Shown here piece after piece: positions 1 to 7,566 of a DNA stretch of 64,000 nucleotides. This DNA is from Chryseobacterium sp. SSA4.19 (lineage in GTDB: Bacteria; Bacteroidota; Bacteroidia; Flavobacteriales; Weeksellaceae): the NCBI RefSeq assembly GCF_022601875.1, contig NZ_JAKVIP010000014.1, forward strand, positions 62,001 to 126,000. Reading direction: 5' to 3'. The stretch's first letter is position 1, and each line of letters opens with the position of its first letter. The notes under the pieces are model-generated. The model did not search any database. It was given only the letters and a program-made list of their open reading frames with translations, and was not told the DNA's origin. The position numbers and the translations under genes are program-made.

Positions 1-491
1 CTTTCGTTTGTCCGACTGAGTTACATGCTTTCCAGGAGGCTTTAGGTGAATTTGAAAAAAGAAACACCAAAGTAATCGGTGCTTCTTGTGATACCAATGA
101 AGTACACTTTGCATGGCTGAATGTATCAAAAGATAATGGAGGTATAGAAGGGGTTACTTATCCGCTTTTGGCTGACACGCACAGACAGCTGGCTAATCTT
201 TTAGGAATTGTTGATCAGGATTTCGAATATAATGATGAGGGTGAAGAGGTTTTCACAGGCTCAAACGTTACCTACAGAGCAACATATCTTATCGACGAAA
301 CAGGAAAAATTTTCCATGAGTCTGTAAACGATATGCCTTTAGGAAGAAACGTAAAAGAATATATCAGATTAATTGATGCTTATACGCATGTTCAGAAGCA
401 TGGTGAAGTTTGCCCTGCCAACTGGGAAGAAGGAAAGGAAGCAATGAAAGCAGACAGAAATTCTACCGCTGAGTATTTAGCAAAAAACTAA
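1..491 (+). CDS. 2-Cys peroxiredoxin (AhpC/TSA family), 5' end outside window
   Basis: Thiol peroxidase that reduces hydrogen peroxide and organic peroxides in the cytoplasm. The reading frame is open from base 3 and begins inside the peroxidatic-cysteine motif FVCPTE (Cys codon at 9-11). The resolving cysteine lies in GEVCPANW (Cys codon 411-413) near the C-terminus, as in typical 2-Cys AhpC/Prx1 enzymes. Only about 45 N-terminal residues should be missing. A methionine-like start at 168 is internal and not the real start. Thioredoxin-family genes follow at 617, a plausible electron donor. The family call is firm; the exact subfamily is inferred. Confidence 0.93.
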   Translation, partial: FVCPTELHAFQEALGEFEKRNTKVIGASCDTNEVHFAWLNVSKDNGGIEGVTYPLLADTHRQLANLLGIVDQDFEYNDEGEEVFTGSNVTYRATYLIDETGKIFHESVNDMPLGRNVKEYIRLIDAYTHVQKHGEVCPANWEEGKEAMKADRNSTAEYLAKN

Positions 492-498
492 TACAATG

Positions 499-614
499 TG
501 TTAATTTGAAGATGAGATAATTTGAAAATTAATCCTATGATTATTAAGAATTATCTCATTTTCTATTTTATCCTCATTTTCAAATTATTAAATTACCAAA
601 TTTTCAAATTAATA
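499..614. repeat. Intergenic inverted-repeat cluster of TAATTTGAAAATGAG-like units
   Basis: The 125-base gap between the peroxiredoxin and thioredoxin genes is built from copies of one motif in both orientations. ATGAGATAATT (512-522) is repeated inverted at 549-559, TAATTTGAAAA (518-528) is inverted at 601-611, and a one-mismatch copy of TAATTTGAAGATGAG (502-516) is inverted at about 573-587. The transcript could fold into alternative hairpins. It may be a dispersed palindromic repeat; whether it recurs in the genome cannot be seen here. Confidence 0.6.
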
Positions 615-616
615 AA

Positions 617-922
617 ATGTATACAGAATTAACAGAAGATACCTTACAGAATATTGTAAATGATAATGAAAAGGTTGTCGTTCAGTATGGAGCAACCTGG
701 TGTGGCAACTGCAGGATTATGAAGCCGAAATTCAAAAAGCTGGCTTCTGATAATGAAACCATACCTTTCCTTTATGTAGATGCTGAGAAATTACCGGAAA
801 GCAGGAAGTTAGCCAAGGTTGACAATTTACCTACTTTTGCCATTTTCAGAAACGGAGAATTGGTCAACCAGGTTCAGACCAACAAGGCAGAAAGTTTAAC
901 CGAGTTATTTAATGAATTGTAA
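617..922 (+). CDS. Thioredoxin family protein
   Basis: Small 101-residue thioredoxin-fold disulfide oxidoreductase, cytoplasmic because no signal peptide is present. The redox motif is WCGNC at about residues 28-32, a variant of the usual WCGPC, followed by the basic stretch RIMKPKFKKL. The cis-proline region is NLPTFAIFRNGE near residues 69-80, as expected for the fold. Length matches a minimal thioredoxin. The next gene starts two bases after its stop, so they form an operon, and the peroxiredoxin upstream suggests a role in peroxide detoxification. The Asn in the active site changes redox potential in a way that cannot be read from sequence. Confidence 0.92.
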   Translation: MYTELTEDTLQNIVNDNEKVVVQYGATWCGNCRIMKPKFKKLASDNETIPFLYVDAEKLPESRKLAKVDNLPTFAIFRNGELVNQVQTNKAESLTELFNEL

Positions 923-924
923 TT

Positions 925-1173
925 ATGAAGTTACCTATCATCAGACAGTTTTATCAAAACCAAAGCCCGGAAAATCTTGAAAAGACACTGGAAGTTTTAG
1001 AAAGCTTCTGCGAATTCAGAGGAACCGGTGAAGAAGATCTTAATGTAGCAGGAGAATTAATCACCAACATCTGCGGAGCGCTTGAGGTTCATGCTGCCGT
1101 ACAGAACGGAATGAGCGAAAAGGATGCTTTAAATTCTTTTGCCCAAAAGGTTTTAGGGTCAATTGACAAATAA
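925..1173 (+). CDS. Small conserved protein (DUF6952-like) paired with thioredoxin
   Basis: An 82-residue acidic, helical protein without signal peptide or membrane segment. It starts two bases after the thioredoxin stop codon, so the two are co-transcribed and probably co-regulated. I recall this small family as DUF6952, found in Flavobacteria beside thioredoxin genes, but no function is known to me. Two conserved-looking cysteines (in ESFCEF and NICGAL) are present and could be redox partners of the thioredoxin; that is speculation. A bidirectional terminator follows at 1238. Confidence 0.75.
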   Translation: MKLPIIRQFYQNQSPENLEKTLEVLESFCEFRGTGEEDLNVAGELITNICGALEVHAAVQNGMSEKDALNSFAQKVLGSIDK

Positions 1174-1237
1174 TTCAAATTAAATATTGAAAGATTTTAA
1201 TATTTAAAAATTTCCAAGGAATCAATATTCTTGGAAT

Positions 1238-1270
1238 AAAAAATCCCGATGGAGAACATCAGGATTTTTT
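1238..1270. terminator. Bidirectional intrinsic terminator
   Basis: A-run, stem and T-run: AAAAAATCC, one mismatch, GATG, loop GAGAA, CATC, GGATTTTTT. It lies between convergent genes ending at 1173 (+) and 1321 (-) and has an A/T run on both sides, so it can end both transcripts. Confidence 0.8.
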
Positions 1271-1320
1271 GGGTTTATTAAGTTTATGATAAAGTCATAC
1301 CTTTAAATTCATAATTCTTA

Positions 1321-2007
1321 TCAGCTTCTTCTGCTCATCAGAATGCTCAGGATATACCAGAACAGGAGCATAATCGAGGCAAACAGCTGTAAAGAAGCAC
1401 CCACGTACTGATTGGTAGCGTAGGAATCCTTAAGCTTGCTTGTTTGGTAAAGAATGGTTGCAGAAGCAAGAATTACCATTCCTACTGAAAACCAAAGGCC
1501 TAAATTAAAGCTGAAAACCATACCGCCAACGATCAGCCCCAGAGCAATGAATCCTCCGATCACAATAATATTCCTGAGAAAAGAAAAATCCCTTTTTGAA
1601 GTGAATGCCACGGTTGAAATCCCTGCAAACATAGCAATTGTTAACATTGCAGCCTGGAATATTACCTGAGGTCCGGCATACAGTGTAGCAATCTTGATAA
1701 GCGGAAGGAAAATCACAGCTTCCAGTAAGACATAAAATCCTAATCCGAAATACTGAGTGGATTTGCTTAAAGAAAGTGACCATTTGGTCGCCAGAACCGA
1801 AGCCAGCCAGAATACCCCGATAATCAGCAGCCAGAGATATCGCTGTGCAAACATGGCATAGATCAGCTGATCCGGAATGGTTTGTAATAAAACAGTCTCA
1901 ACCCCGATAAAGGCTAGGATTGCTAAAGCAACGTGCAGATACGTTTTTCTGTAAAAGCCCGCCTTTTCTACATCCGAAGAATGTGCGACTAAAACATCTG
2001 TCATCAT
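1321..2007 (-). CDS. Bax inhibitor-1/YccA family membrane protein
   Basis: Integral inner-membrane protein of 228 residues with about seven hydrophobic segments, starting near residue 24 and ending close to the C-terminus. The spacing, the short charged N-terminus and segments such as VFWLASVLATKW and GFYVLLEAVIFLPL are typical of the TMBIM/YccA (UPF0005) family, whose members are thought to be pH-gated calcium leak channels or stress modulators. Two adjacent ATG codons are possible starts. The gene has its own terminator at 1238 and no obvious operon partner. The precise substrate is unknown. Confidence 0.85.
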   Translation of the reverse strand: MMTDVLVAHSSDVEKAGFYRKTYLHVALAILAFIGVETVLLQTIPDQLIYAMFAQRYLWLLIIGVFWLASVLATKWSLSLSKSTQYFGLGFYVLLEAVIFLPLIKIATLYAGPQVIFQAAMLTIAMFAGISTVAFTSKRDFSFLRNIIVIGGFIALGLIVGGMVFSFNLGLWFSVGMVILASATILYQTSKLKDSYATNQYVGASLQLFASIMLLFWYILSILMSRRS

Positions 2008-2065
2008 AGTATTTTAAGTTTAATTAATTTGATTATTTAATTCTGCAAAATATTTTATTGCCTTC

Positions 2066-2515
2066 TTACTTTGCATATTCCGGTTTCACACCAAGAATCT
2101 TTCCGTCATTTTCAAAAATTACCGTGATAATATCCCTTGGCGGATCTAGTGTATCATCGGCATATTTATACTGGATGGCAGGATAGGTTTCGTTATCCAT
2201 TACTTTCTGATAACCGGATTTATATACTTCGGTTTTCCTTTCAAAGCTGATGCCTCCCGATAATTTCTGAATAATATTATCATTGACAACATCTTTAACC
2301 TTATCAGAAATGAGGCTGCTGACAGCATTCTTATCGGAAGCCTTTAAAGCTGCAACAAATTTTAAAAATGAATGGTTGTATAGGTCAATTTTATCTTTAC
2401 TCAGCTCAGAAGTGAGTTCAGTTTTCTTGCTTTCAACGATTTTTACACTGCTTTTCTGTTGGGAAAAGCTTAGCTGAAAAGCCAAAACGGCAACTGCCAG
2501 GATTATTTTTTTCAT
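2066..2515 (-). CDS. Exported hypothetical protein
   Basis: Predicted secreted or periplasmic protein of 149 residues. I chose the ATG at 2515 because it places a clean signal peptide at the N-terminus (MKKIILAVAVLAFQLSFSQ, cleavage likely before QQKSS); the longer frame to 2542 puts nine residues before it. The mature part has an N-terminal helix with FLKFVAALKASDK and then a beta-rich half ending in GKILGVKPEYAK, a pattern compatible with an NTF2-like fold, although I do not recognise the family. It sits between two minus-strand genes with separate spacing. Confidence 0.75.
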   Translation of the reverse strand: MKKIILAVAVLAFQLSFSQQKSSVKIVESKKTELTSELSKDKIDLYNHSFLKFVAALKASDKNAVSSLISDKVKDVVNDNIIQKLSGGISFERKTEVYKSGYQKVMDNETYPAIQYKYADDTLDPPRDIITVIFENDGKILGVKPEYAK

Positions 2516-2553
2516 ATCGAATGTAATAATGGTTGACAGCAAGATACGAAGAA

Positions 2554-3588
2554 TTATATTACTGATAAAAATTTCATTGTATCGACATTATCTGCATAGG
2601 TAGCTAAACCGGGACTTTGTGCTTCACCTGGTTTCACAGAATCCAGACCTAACTCATTTTTAGCAACCACACATTGAATATGTTCCTCATTTTCTTCAAT
2701 AAAACTTTTCACATTGTCCAGGGATGAATATCTGCTGAAATTAATCACAGAAAGCGGGCTGAAAAGTTTTTCATCCTCCTTCAGCATTACAAAATTATTA
2801 TCCCAGAACTTATCCTGGTTTAAAAGATAAACTGCACGGTTATAATCGTAGTTATTTGCATATTTATGATGATTGATAATATCCTGAAAATTTAAAAAAC
2901 TTTCAAAAAGGCGGTCTATAAGAAAATCATCAGGAATAAAAAGTCTGGTTACATTCCTGCATCCCAATCCGAAATACCGGAAAATATCGTTTGCCAGAAG
3001 CTGTAACTCTTCATCAGTTTCATCCCCTTTTAAAACAGCCACTGAAGTCCTGTTTTTTCTGATGATGTGTAAATAGTTTTTAAAATAATATTCCAGATAC
3101 CTCGCGGTGTTGTTACTTCCCGTAGCAATTACCGCATCAAAATTCTCCAGCTTTTCCACAAATTCATATTTGATCTGCCCGTCAGAAAACTCTTCCCATT
3201 TTTTTAACAGAAACGGAACCATATAGCGGTCTTTGGAAGATAGTTTAATCACAGGAATATGATTGCTCAAAATAACGGAAATAATATCATGAAAGCCAAC
3301 AAGCGGAATATTTCCGGCTAAGATCAGTCCTACTCTTTTTGACGTTTTCGAAATAGAATATTTCTTAAGCCAATTGCTGATGTTTTCATGAGTCAGAAGA
3401 TCTGCCCATTGCCTAAAGGCAAATTTCTGATTCTCAATAGTGAACCAGGGATTTTCAATTTCGGTTTTTTTAATTAAAAGTTCAAAATCAAAATCTTTAT
3501 CATTATAATCTTCCGGATTTTCATCTAAAAACTCTGTTATATAGCTGCTAAGACGTATAAGTCCTAAAACTTGATTTTCAGTATTCAT
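2554..3588 (-). CDS. LuxC-like acyl-CoA reductase
   Basis: A 344-residue member of the LuxC/aldehyde-dehydrogenase-like acyl-CoA reductase family, which reduces activated fatty acyl groups to aldehydes with NADPH. Supporting motifs are LAGNIPLVGFHD near residues 88-100, ATGSNNTARYLEYYF near 155-169, and FGLGCRNVTRLFIP near 207-220, whose cysteine is in the position of the catalytic thiol. No signal peptide. It is divergent from the ferredoxin gene at 3648, sharing a 59-base promoter region, a pairing with the downstream serC cluster that I remember as common in Flavobacteria. The physiological substrate is unknown; there are no bioluminescence genes here. Confidence 0.85.
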   Translation of the reverse strand: MNTENQVLGLIRLSSYITEFLDENPEDYNDKDFDFELLIKKTEIENPWFTIENQKFAFRQWADLLTHENISNWLKKYSISKTSKRVGLILAGNIPLVGFHDIISVILSNHIPVIKLSSKDRYMVPFLLKKWEEFSDGQIKYEFVEKLENFDAVIATGSNNTARYLEYYFKNYLHIIRKNRTSVAVLKGDETDEELQLLANDIFRYFGLGCRNVTRLFIPDDFLIDRLFESFLNFQDIINHHKYANNYDYNRAVYLLNQDKFWDNNFVMLKEDEKLFSPLSVINFSRYSSLDNVKSFIEENEEHIQCVVAKNELGLDSVKPGEAQSPGLATYADNVDTMKFLSVI

Positions 3589-3616
3589 AATTGCTGCAAA
3601 ATTGGGGAATATTTTG

Positions 3617-3624
3617 TAATTTTG
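3617..3624 (+). promoter_or_regulatory. Bacteroidetes -7 promoter element for the ferredoxin gene
   Basis: TAATTTTG exactly fits the TAnnTTTG -7 consensus of Bacteroidetes and lies 23 bases before the ATG at 3648. The -33 element is weak (TTG at 3602). Confidence 0.5.
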
Positions 3625-3647
3625 TGCAAATTTAAAAAAAATTAGCG

Positions 3648-3998
3648 ATGGCTATTAAAATAACTGATGAATGCATTAATTGCGGCGCCTGTGAGCCGGA
3701 ATGCCCGAATAATGCAATTTATGAAGGAGCAGTAGATTGGAAAGCTTCAGAAGGCACCGAACTGAAAGGTACGGTAACCATGCCGTCCGGATTAACAATC
3801 AATGCGGATGATCCACAGGAGCCTGTAAGTGATGATGTATATTTTATTGTAACGGATAAATGTACGGAATGCAAAGGCTTCCATGAAGAGCCCCAATGTG
3901 CGGCAGTTTGCCCTGTTGACTGCTGTGTTCCTGATGAAGACCATGTGGAATCTGAAGAAACACTGCTTAATAAAAAAGCATTCTTACACGGAGAATAA
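3648..3998 (+). CDS. 4Fe-4S dicluster ferredoxin
   Basis: Cytoplasmic electron carrier of 116 residues with two cysteine clusters. The first is CINCGACEPECPNNAI starting at residue 9; the second is CTECKGFHEEPQCAAVCP in the C-terminal half, where the longer spacing between the second and third cysteines is that of the YfhL/Fdx-type 2[4Fe-4S] ferredoxins. The linker between the clusters carries a long acidic insertion. It is divergent from the acyl-CoA reductase and directly upstream of serC. The redox partner is not shown by the sequence; the reductase next door is one candidate. Confidence 0.93.
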   Translation: MAIKITDECINCGACEPECPNNAIYEGAVDWKASEGTELKGTVTMPSGLTINADDPQEPVSDDVYFIVTDKCTECKGFHEEPQCAAVCPVDCCVPDEDHVESEETLLNKKAFLHGE

Positions 3999-4006
3999 AA
4001 CCTGCC

Positions 4007-4036
4007 GTCTCAATCACCATGAGGCGGTTTTTTGTA
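4007..4036 (+). terminator. Intrinsic terminator after the ferredoxin gene
   Basis: Imperfect stem AAAACC-GCC-CTCA pairing with TGAGGCGGTTTT with two small bulges, followed by a T-run. It separates the ferredoxin gene from serC. Confidence 0.6.
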
Positions 4037-4117
4037 TATATACGTCACAATTATTTTATAAGAACAACCAAAAAGCTGTAAGAGAAAAGTTTTTACAGCC
4101 AACTAAAAAATAAAAAT

Positions 4118-5182
4118 ATGAGCAAAAAGCATAACTTCAGCGCAGGACCATGCATCTTACCTCAGGAAGTATTCGAAAAATCGGCACAGGCGATTTTGGA
4201 TTTTAACGGAATCGGACTTTCCCTTCTTGAAATTTCGCACAGAAGCAAGGATTTCGTAGCCGTTATGGATGAAGCCCGAGCTATTGTGAAAAGACTGATG
4301 AATTTGGGCGATGATTATGAAGTCTTGTATTTGGGAGGCGGTGCAAGCCTTCAGTTTGCCATGGTTCCTTACAACCTGATGAAAGTGGGCGGAAAAGCAG
4401 CGTATACTGATACCGGTACCTGGGCGGCAGGAGCGATTAAAGAAGCTAAAAAAGTAGGAATGGTAGATGTGGTAGGTTCTTCAAAAGATCAGAACTACAA
4501 TTTCATTCCAAAAGACTATACCGTAGGTTCAGAATATGATTATTTTCACTGTACTTCCAATAATACGATCTATGGAACCCAGATGAAATCATTCCCTGAA
4601 GTGGATACTTTGATGGTCTGCGACATGAGTTCAGATATCTTCTCCAGACAGCTGGATTTTTCAAAATTTGATCTCATTTATGCAGGAGCTCAGAAAAACA
4701 TGGGTCCTGCCGGTGTCACATTAGTAGTGATTAAAAAGGAAATTCTGGGGAAAACGGGAAGAGAAAACATGTTCTCCATTCTGGATTATTCCCAGCATAT
4801 TGCCAAAGAATCCATGTACAATACGCCGCCGGTATTCCCTGTATACGCATCATTGCTTACCCTGCAATATCTGGAAAACAACGGAGGAATTGCTGCAGCT
4901 GAAGCCAGAAATACAGCCAAAGCACAGCTTTTATATGATGAAATAGACAGCAATCCTTTATTTGAAACGTTCTGTGTAAAAGAAGACCGTTCCCTTATGA
5001 ATGTCTCTTTCAGATTAACAGACGAAAGCAAAAAAGAAGCATTCGACAATGCATGGAAAACAGCAGGAATCAGCGGACTGAACGGGCACCGAAGCCTCGG
5101 CGGATATAGAGCGAGCCTCTATAACGCGATGCCTATTGAAAGTGTGCAGGTACTGGTAGATGCCATGAGGTCTGTAAAGTAA
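4118..5182 (+). CDS. serC: Phosphoserine aminotransferase
   Basis: PLP enzyme converting 3-phosphohydroxypyruvate and glutamate to O-phosphoserine, the second step of serine synthesis (and often used in pyridoxal phosphate synthesis). At 354 residues it has the family's usual length. The N-terminus HNFSAGPCILPQEV is diagnostic, LEISHRSKDF follows, and the PLP lysine is K193 in AGAQKNMGPAG. The C-terminus GLNGHRSLGGYRASLYNAM binds phosphate. It is followed by a SerA-like dehydrogenase and DUF1015, together forming a serine biosynthesis cluster. The start has no Shine-Dalgarno; an A-rich stretch precedes it, as usual in this group. Confidence 0.97.
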   Translation: MSKKHNFSAGPCILPQEVFEKSAQAILDFNGIGLSLLEISHRSKDFVAVMDEARAIVKRLMNLGDDYEVLYLGGGASLQFAMVPYNLMKVGGKAAYTDTGTWAAGAIKEAKKVGMVDVVGSSKDQNYNFIPKDYTVGSEYDYFHCTSNNTIYGTQMKSFPEVDTLMVCDMSSDIFSRQLDFSKFDLIYAGAQKNMGPAGVTLVVIKKEILGKTGRENMFSILDYSQHIAKESMYNTPPVFPVYASLLTLQYLENNGGIAAAEARNTAKAQLLYDEIDSNPLFETFCVKEDRSLMNVSFRLTDESKKEAFDNAWKTAGISGLNGHRSLGGYRASLYNAMPIESVQVLVDAMRSVK

Positions 5183-5303
5183 TGTAAAGAATAAGAAACA
5201 GAGATTAAAGGAAAAAAACATTATTTTAAATTTTCTTAATTTGCAAGATGATTTAAAGTTTTAAAGATCAAATTTTTTAATCTTCAAATCAAGATACGAA
5301 ACC

Positions 5304-6266
5304 ATGAAAGTTTTAGCAAACGATGGAATTTCTGCAGCAGGTGAACAGGTACTAAAAAATGCCGGAATTGAGATGCTCAACCACAGGGTGGCACAGAATC
5401 AGTTAATCAGTTTCATCAATGAACATAACGTTACTGTTCTTTTGGTAAGAAGCGCGACGAAAGTGCGACAGGATCTTATTGATGCCTGTCCGGGGCTTAA
5501 AATTATCGGCAGAGGCGGAATAGGAATGGATAACATTGATGTAGAATACGCAATAGAAAAAGGACTGTACATCATCAATACCCCTACTGCGTCTTCAAAA
5601 TCGGTGGCGGAACTGGTGTTTGCCCATTTCTTTTCCCTCGCAAGGTTTCTTCATGAATCCAACAGGCTGATGCCGCTGGAAGGGGAAACTCATTTCGATG
5701 CCATGAAGAAGTCTTTCAGTAAGGCATACGAACTTTCAGGAAAAACGTTAGGCGTAATTGGTTTTGGAAGCATCGGACAGGAAGTAATTAAGATGGGGAT
5801 TTCTCTGGGAATGAAAATTAAAGTACTCACCAGAAAGCCAAAAACGGAAGTGCTTACCCTCAAGTTTTTTGACGGTCAGACAGTCAGTTTTGAAATTACT
5901 TCAGACAATGATATGGATGCCTTTCTCAAAGAAGCAGATTTCATCAGTATCAATACGCCGAAAACAACAGGATATATCATCGACACGCCCCAGTTTGAGA
6001 AAATGAAAGACGGAGTATATATCGTAAATACGGCAAGAGGCGGTGTCATTAATGAAGTAGCGTTGATCGATTTTATCGAATCTGAAAAAGTAGCGGGTGC
6101 CGCATTGGATGTTTTTGAAAATGAGCCACGTCCGGAATTACCGCTGCTGATGAACCCTGCGCTGTCACTTTCCCCGCACATCGGTGGAAATACGGTGGAC
6201 GCACAGGAAAAAATCGGGATCGAATTAGCAGAACAAATTATTAAGATAAAAGAAACTATACAATAA
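5304..6266 (+). CDS. serA: D-3-phosphoglycerate dehydrogenase-type 2-hydroxyacid dehydrogenase
   Basis: Likely oxidises 3-phosphoglycerate to 3-phosphohydroxypyruvate with NAD, the first step of serine synthesis. The 320 residues form the substrate and Rossmann domains of the D-isomer 2-hydroxyacid dehydrogenase family: nucleotide motif GFGSIGQEV, catalytic Arg in NTARGGVINE, Glu in DVFENEP and His in SPHIGG. There is no C-terminal ACT regulatory domain, so it is a short, serine-insensitive type. The position directly after serC and three bases before DUF1015 supports the SerA role; other 2-hydroxyacids remain possible. Confidence 0.88.
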   Translation: MKVLANDGISAAGEQVLKNAGIEMLNHRVAQNQLISFINEHNVTVLLVRSATKVRQDLIDACPGLKIIGRGGIGMDNIDVEYAIEKGLYIINTPTASSKSVAELVFAHFFSLARFLHESNRLMPLEGETHFDAMKKSFSKAYELSGKTLGVIGFGSIGQEVIKMGISLGMKIKVLTRKPKTEVLTLKFFDGQTVSFEITSDNDMDAFLKEADFISINTPKTTGYIIDTPQFEKMKDGVYIVNTARGGVINEVALIDFIESEKVAGAALDVFENEPRPELPLLMNPALSLSPHIGGNTVDAQEKIGIELAEQIIKIKETIQ

Positions 6267-6269
6267 AAT

Positions 6270-7514
6270 ATGCCTATTTTTAAACCTTTTCGTGGAATAC
6301 GACCTCATAAAGATCATGAGAGCACCTTCCCTACCCATCCTCTTGATAACTTCACTCAGGAAGAAATAACGGAAAAAGCTCAAGTTGAAGATACTTACAT
6401 CAATATGATAAAACCTTATGTTGTAAGTAAATCCAAGGATATCGACAGAAATTTAAGAAAAATCCGGTCGACCTTTGAAGAACTGATGGATGAGAAAAAA
6501 CTCGTTCAGGACAATTCTTCCTACTATCTTTATGAGCAGATTTATCCCACAAAACAGGTTTTTAGAGGACTTTTGGGCCTGACCAGTATTGAAGATTTCT
6601 GGAACGGCAAAATCAAAAGGCACGAAAGTACGATTCCACAGAAGAAGGAAAAGCTTGCTCATTATCTTGAGAAAGTAAATCTTCAGGCGGAGCCTGTACT
6701 GCTTACTTATGCGGCTAACTCCAAGATCGAGCTCCTTATGAACCATGAGGAAAAAAATGTTCCGATATTCAATCATGTGGATACCAAAGGAATCAGGCAT
6801 AAAATCTGGAGAATCGACAACCGTCTGAAACTTCAGCAGTTTAAAGAAGTCATTGACCAGATTGATTCTTTTTATATTGCGGATGGCCATCACAGGATCG
6901 GATCCACAGCACTTAACGCAAAGCATCAGAAAGCCAAAAATAAGAGACATAATGGTACCGAGCTTTACAATTTTGTTTACAGTTTCATTGTTTCTAACCA
7001 ATCCATTAAAATCCACGATTATAACAGAATTGTAACAGATACAAACGGGCTTTCCAACGAAGAGTTTCTGAAAGAACTCGAAAAATATTTCCTGATTCAT
7101 GAAAAAGGGGAAACGGCATATTTTCCCTCACAGAAATTCCACATTTCGATGTACCTGGACGGAAAATTTTATTCCCTTCACGTGAAACATGACCTGCGTT
7201 CACAGGAAATGTCGCTGGATAATCTTGACCATCATCTTCTGGATAAGTTTATCTTTAAGAATATCCTTAAAATCGAAGACCCGGACAGCTCTGAAAAAAT
7301 TGCTTATGTAAAAGGGACTTCAAATCTGGAAGGCATCTCTTTAATCAAAGAAAAAATAGACAGCGGCGAAGGCAAAGTAGGATTCGGGATCTATCCGGTA
7401 AGCTTTAATGATATGATTAAAATTTCGGATCTTAAGCTGAGTATGCCTCCCAAATGTACTTTCATAGAACCTAAACTGATTACCGCCCTGCTCATGTACG
7501 ACATGAAACAGTAA
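6270..7514 (+). CDS. DUF1015 family protein of the serine cluster
   Basis: A 414-residue cytoplasmic protein starting three bases after the serA-like stop. The N-terminus MPIFKPFRGIRPHKD and the motif IADGHHRIGSTALN near residues 203-216 are signatures of DUF1015. Members commonly sit beside serA and serC; I recall a proposed serine- or ATP-dependent role (SerK-like proteins in archaea belong to the same superfamily), but the reaction here is not established. No membrane segment or signal peptide. The end of this gene also ends the serine cluster; 52 bases separate it from the peptidase gene. Confidence 0.85.
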   Translation: MPIFKPFRGIRPHKDHESTFPTHPLDNFTQEEITEKAQVEDTYINMIKPYVVSKSKDIDRNLRKIRSTFEELMDEKKLVQDNSSYYLYEQIYPTKQVFRGLLGLTSIEDFWNGKIKRHESTIPQKKEKLAHYLEKVNLQAEPVLLTYAANSKIELLMNHEEKNVPIFNHVDTKGIRHKIWRIDNRLKLQQFKEVIDQIDSFYIADGHHRIGSTALNAKHQKAKNKRHNGTELYNFVYSFIVSNQSIKIHDYNRIVTDTNGLSNEEFLKELEKYFLIHEKGETAYFPSQKFHISMYLDGKFYSLHVKHDLRSQEMSLDNLDHHLLDKFIFKNILKIEDPDSSEKIAYVKGTSNLEGISLIKEKIDSGEGKVGFGIYPVSFNDMIKISDLKLSMPPKCTFIEPKLITALLMYDMKQ

Positions 7515-7566
7515 AATATAATCAATTTTTCCTTATTTTTAGCCACAGAAAAAAGGTAAATAAAAA

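Noticed and set aside
6453..7100. Minus-strand open frame of 215 codons inside the DUF1015 gene
   Set aside because: It lies opposite a gene with clear family motifs, has no recognisable domain and no promoter; it is an antisense shadow.
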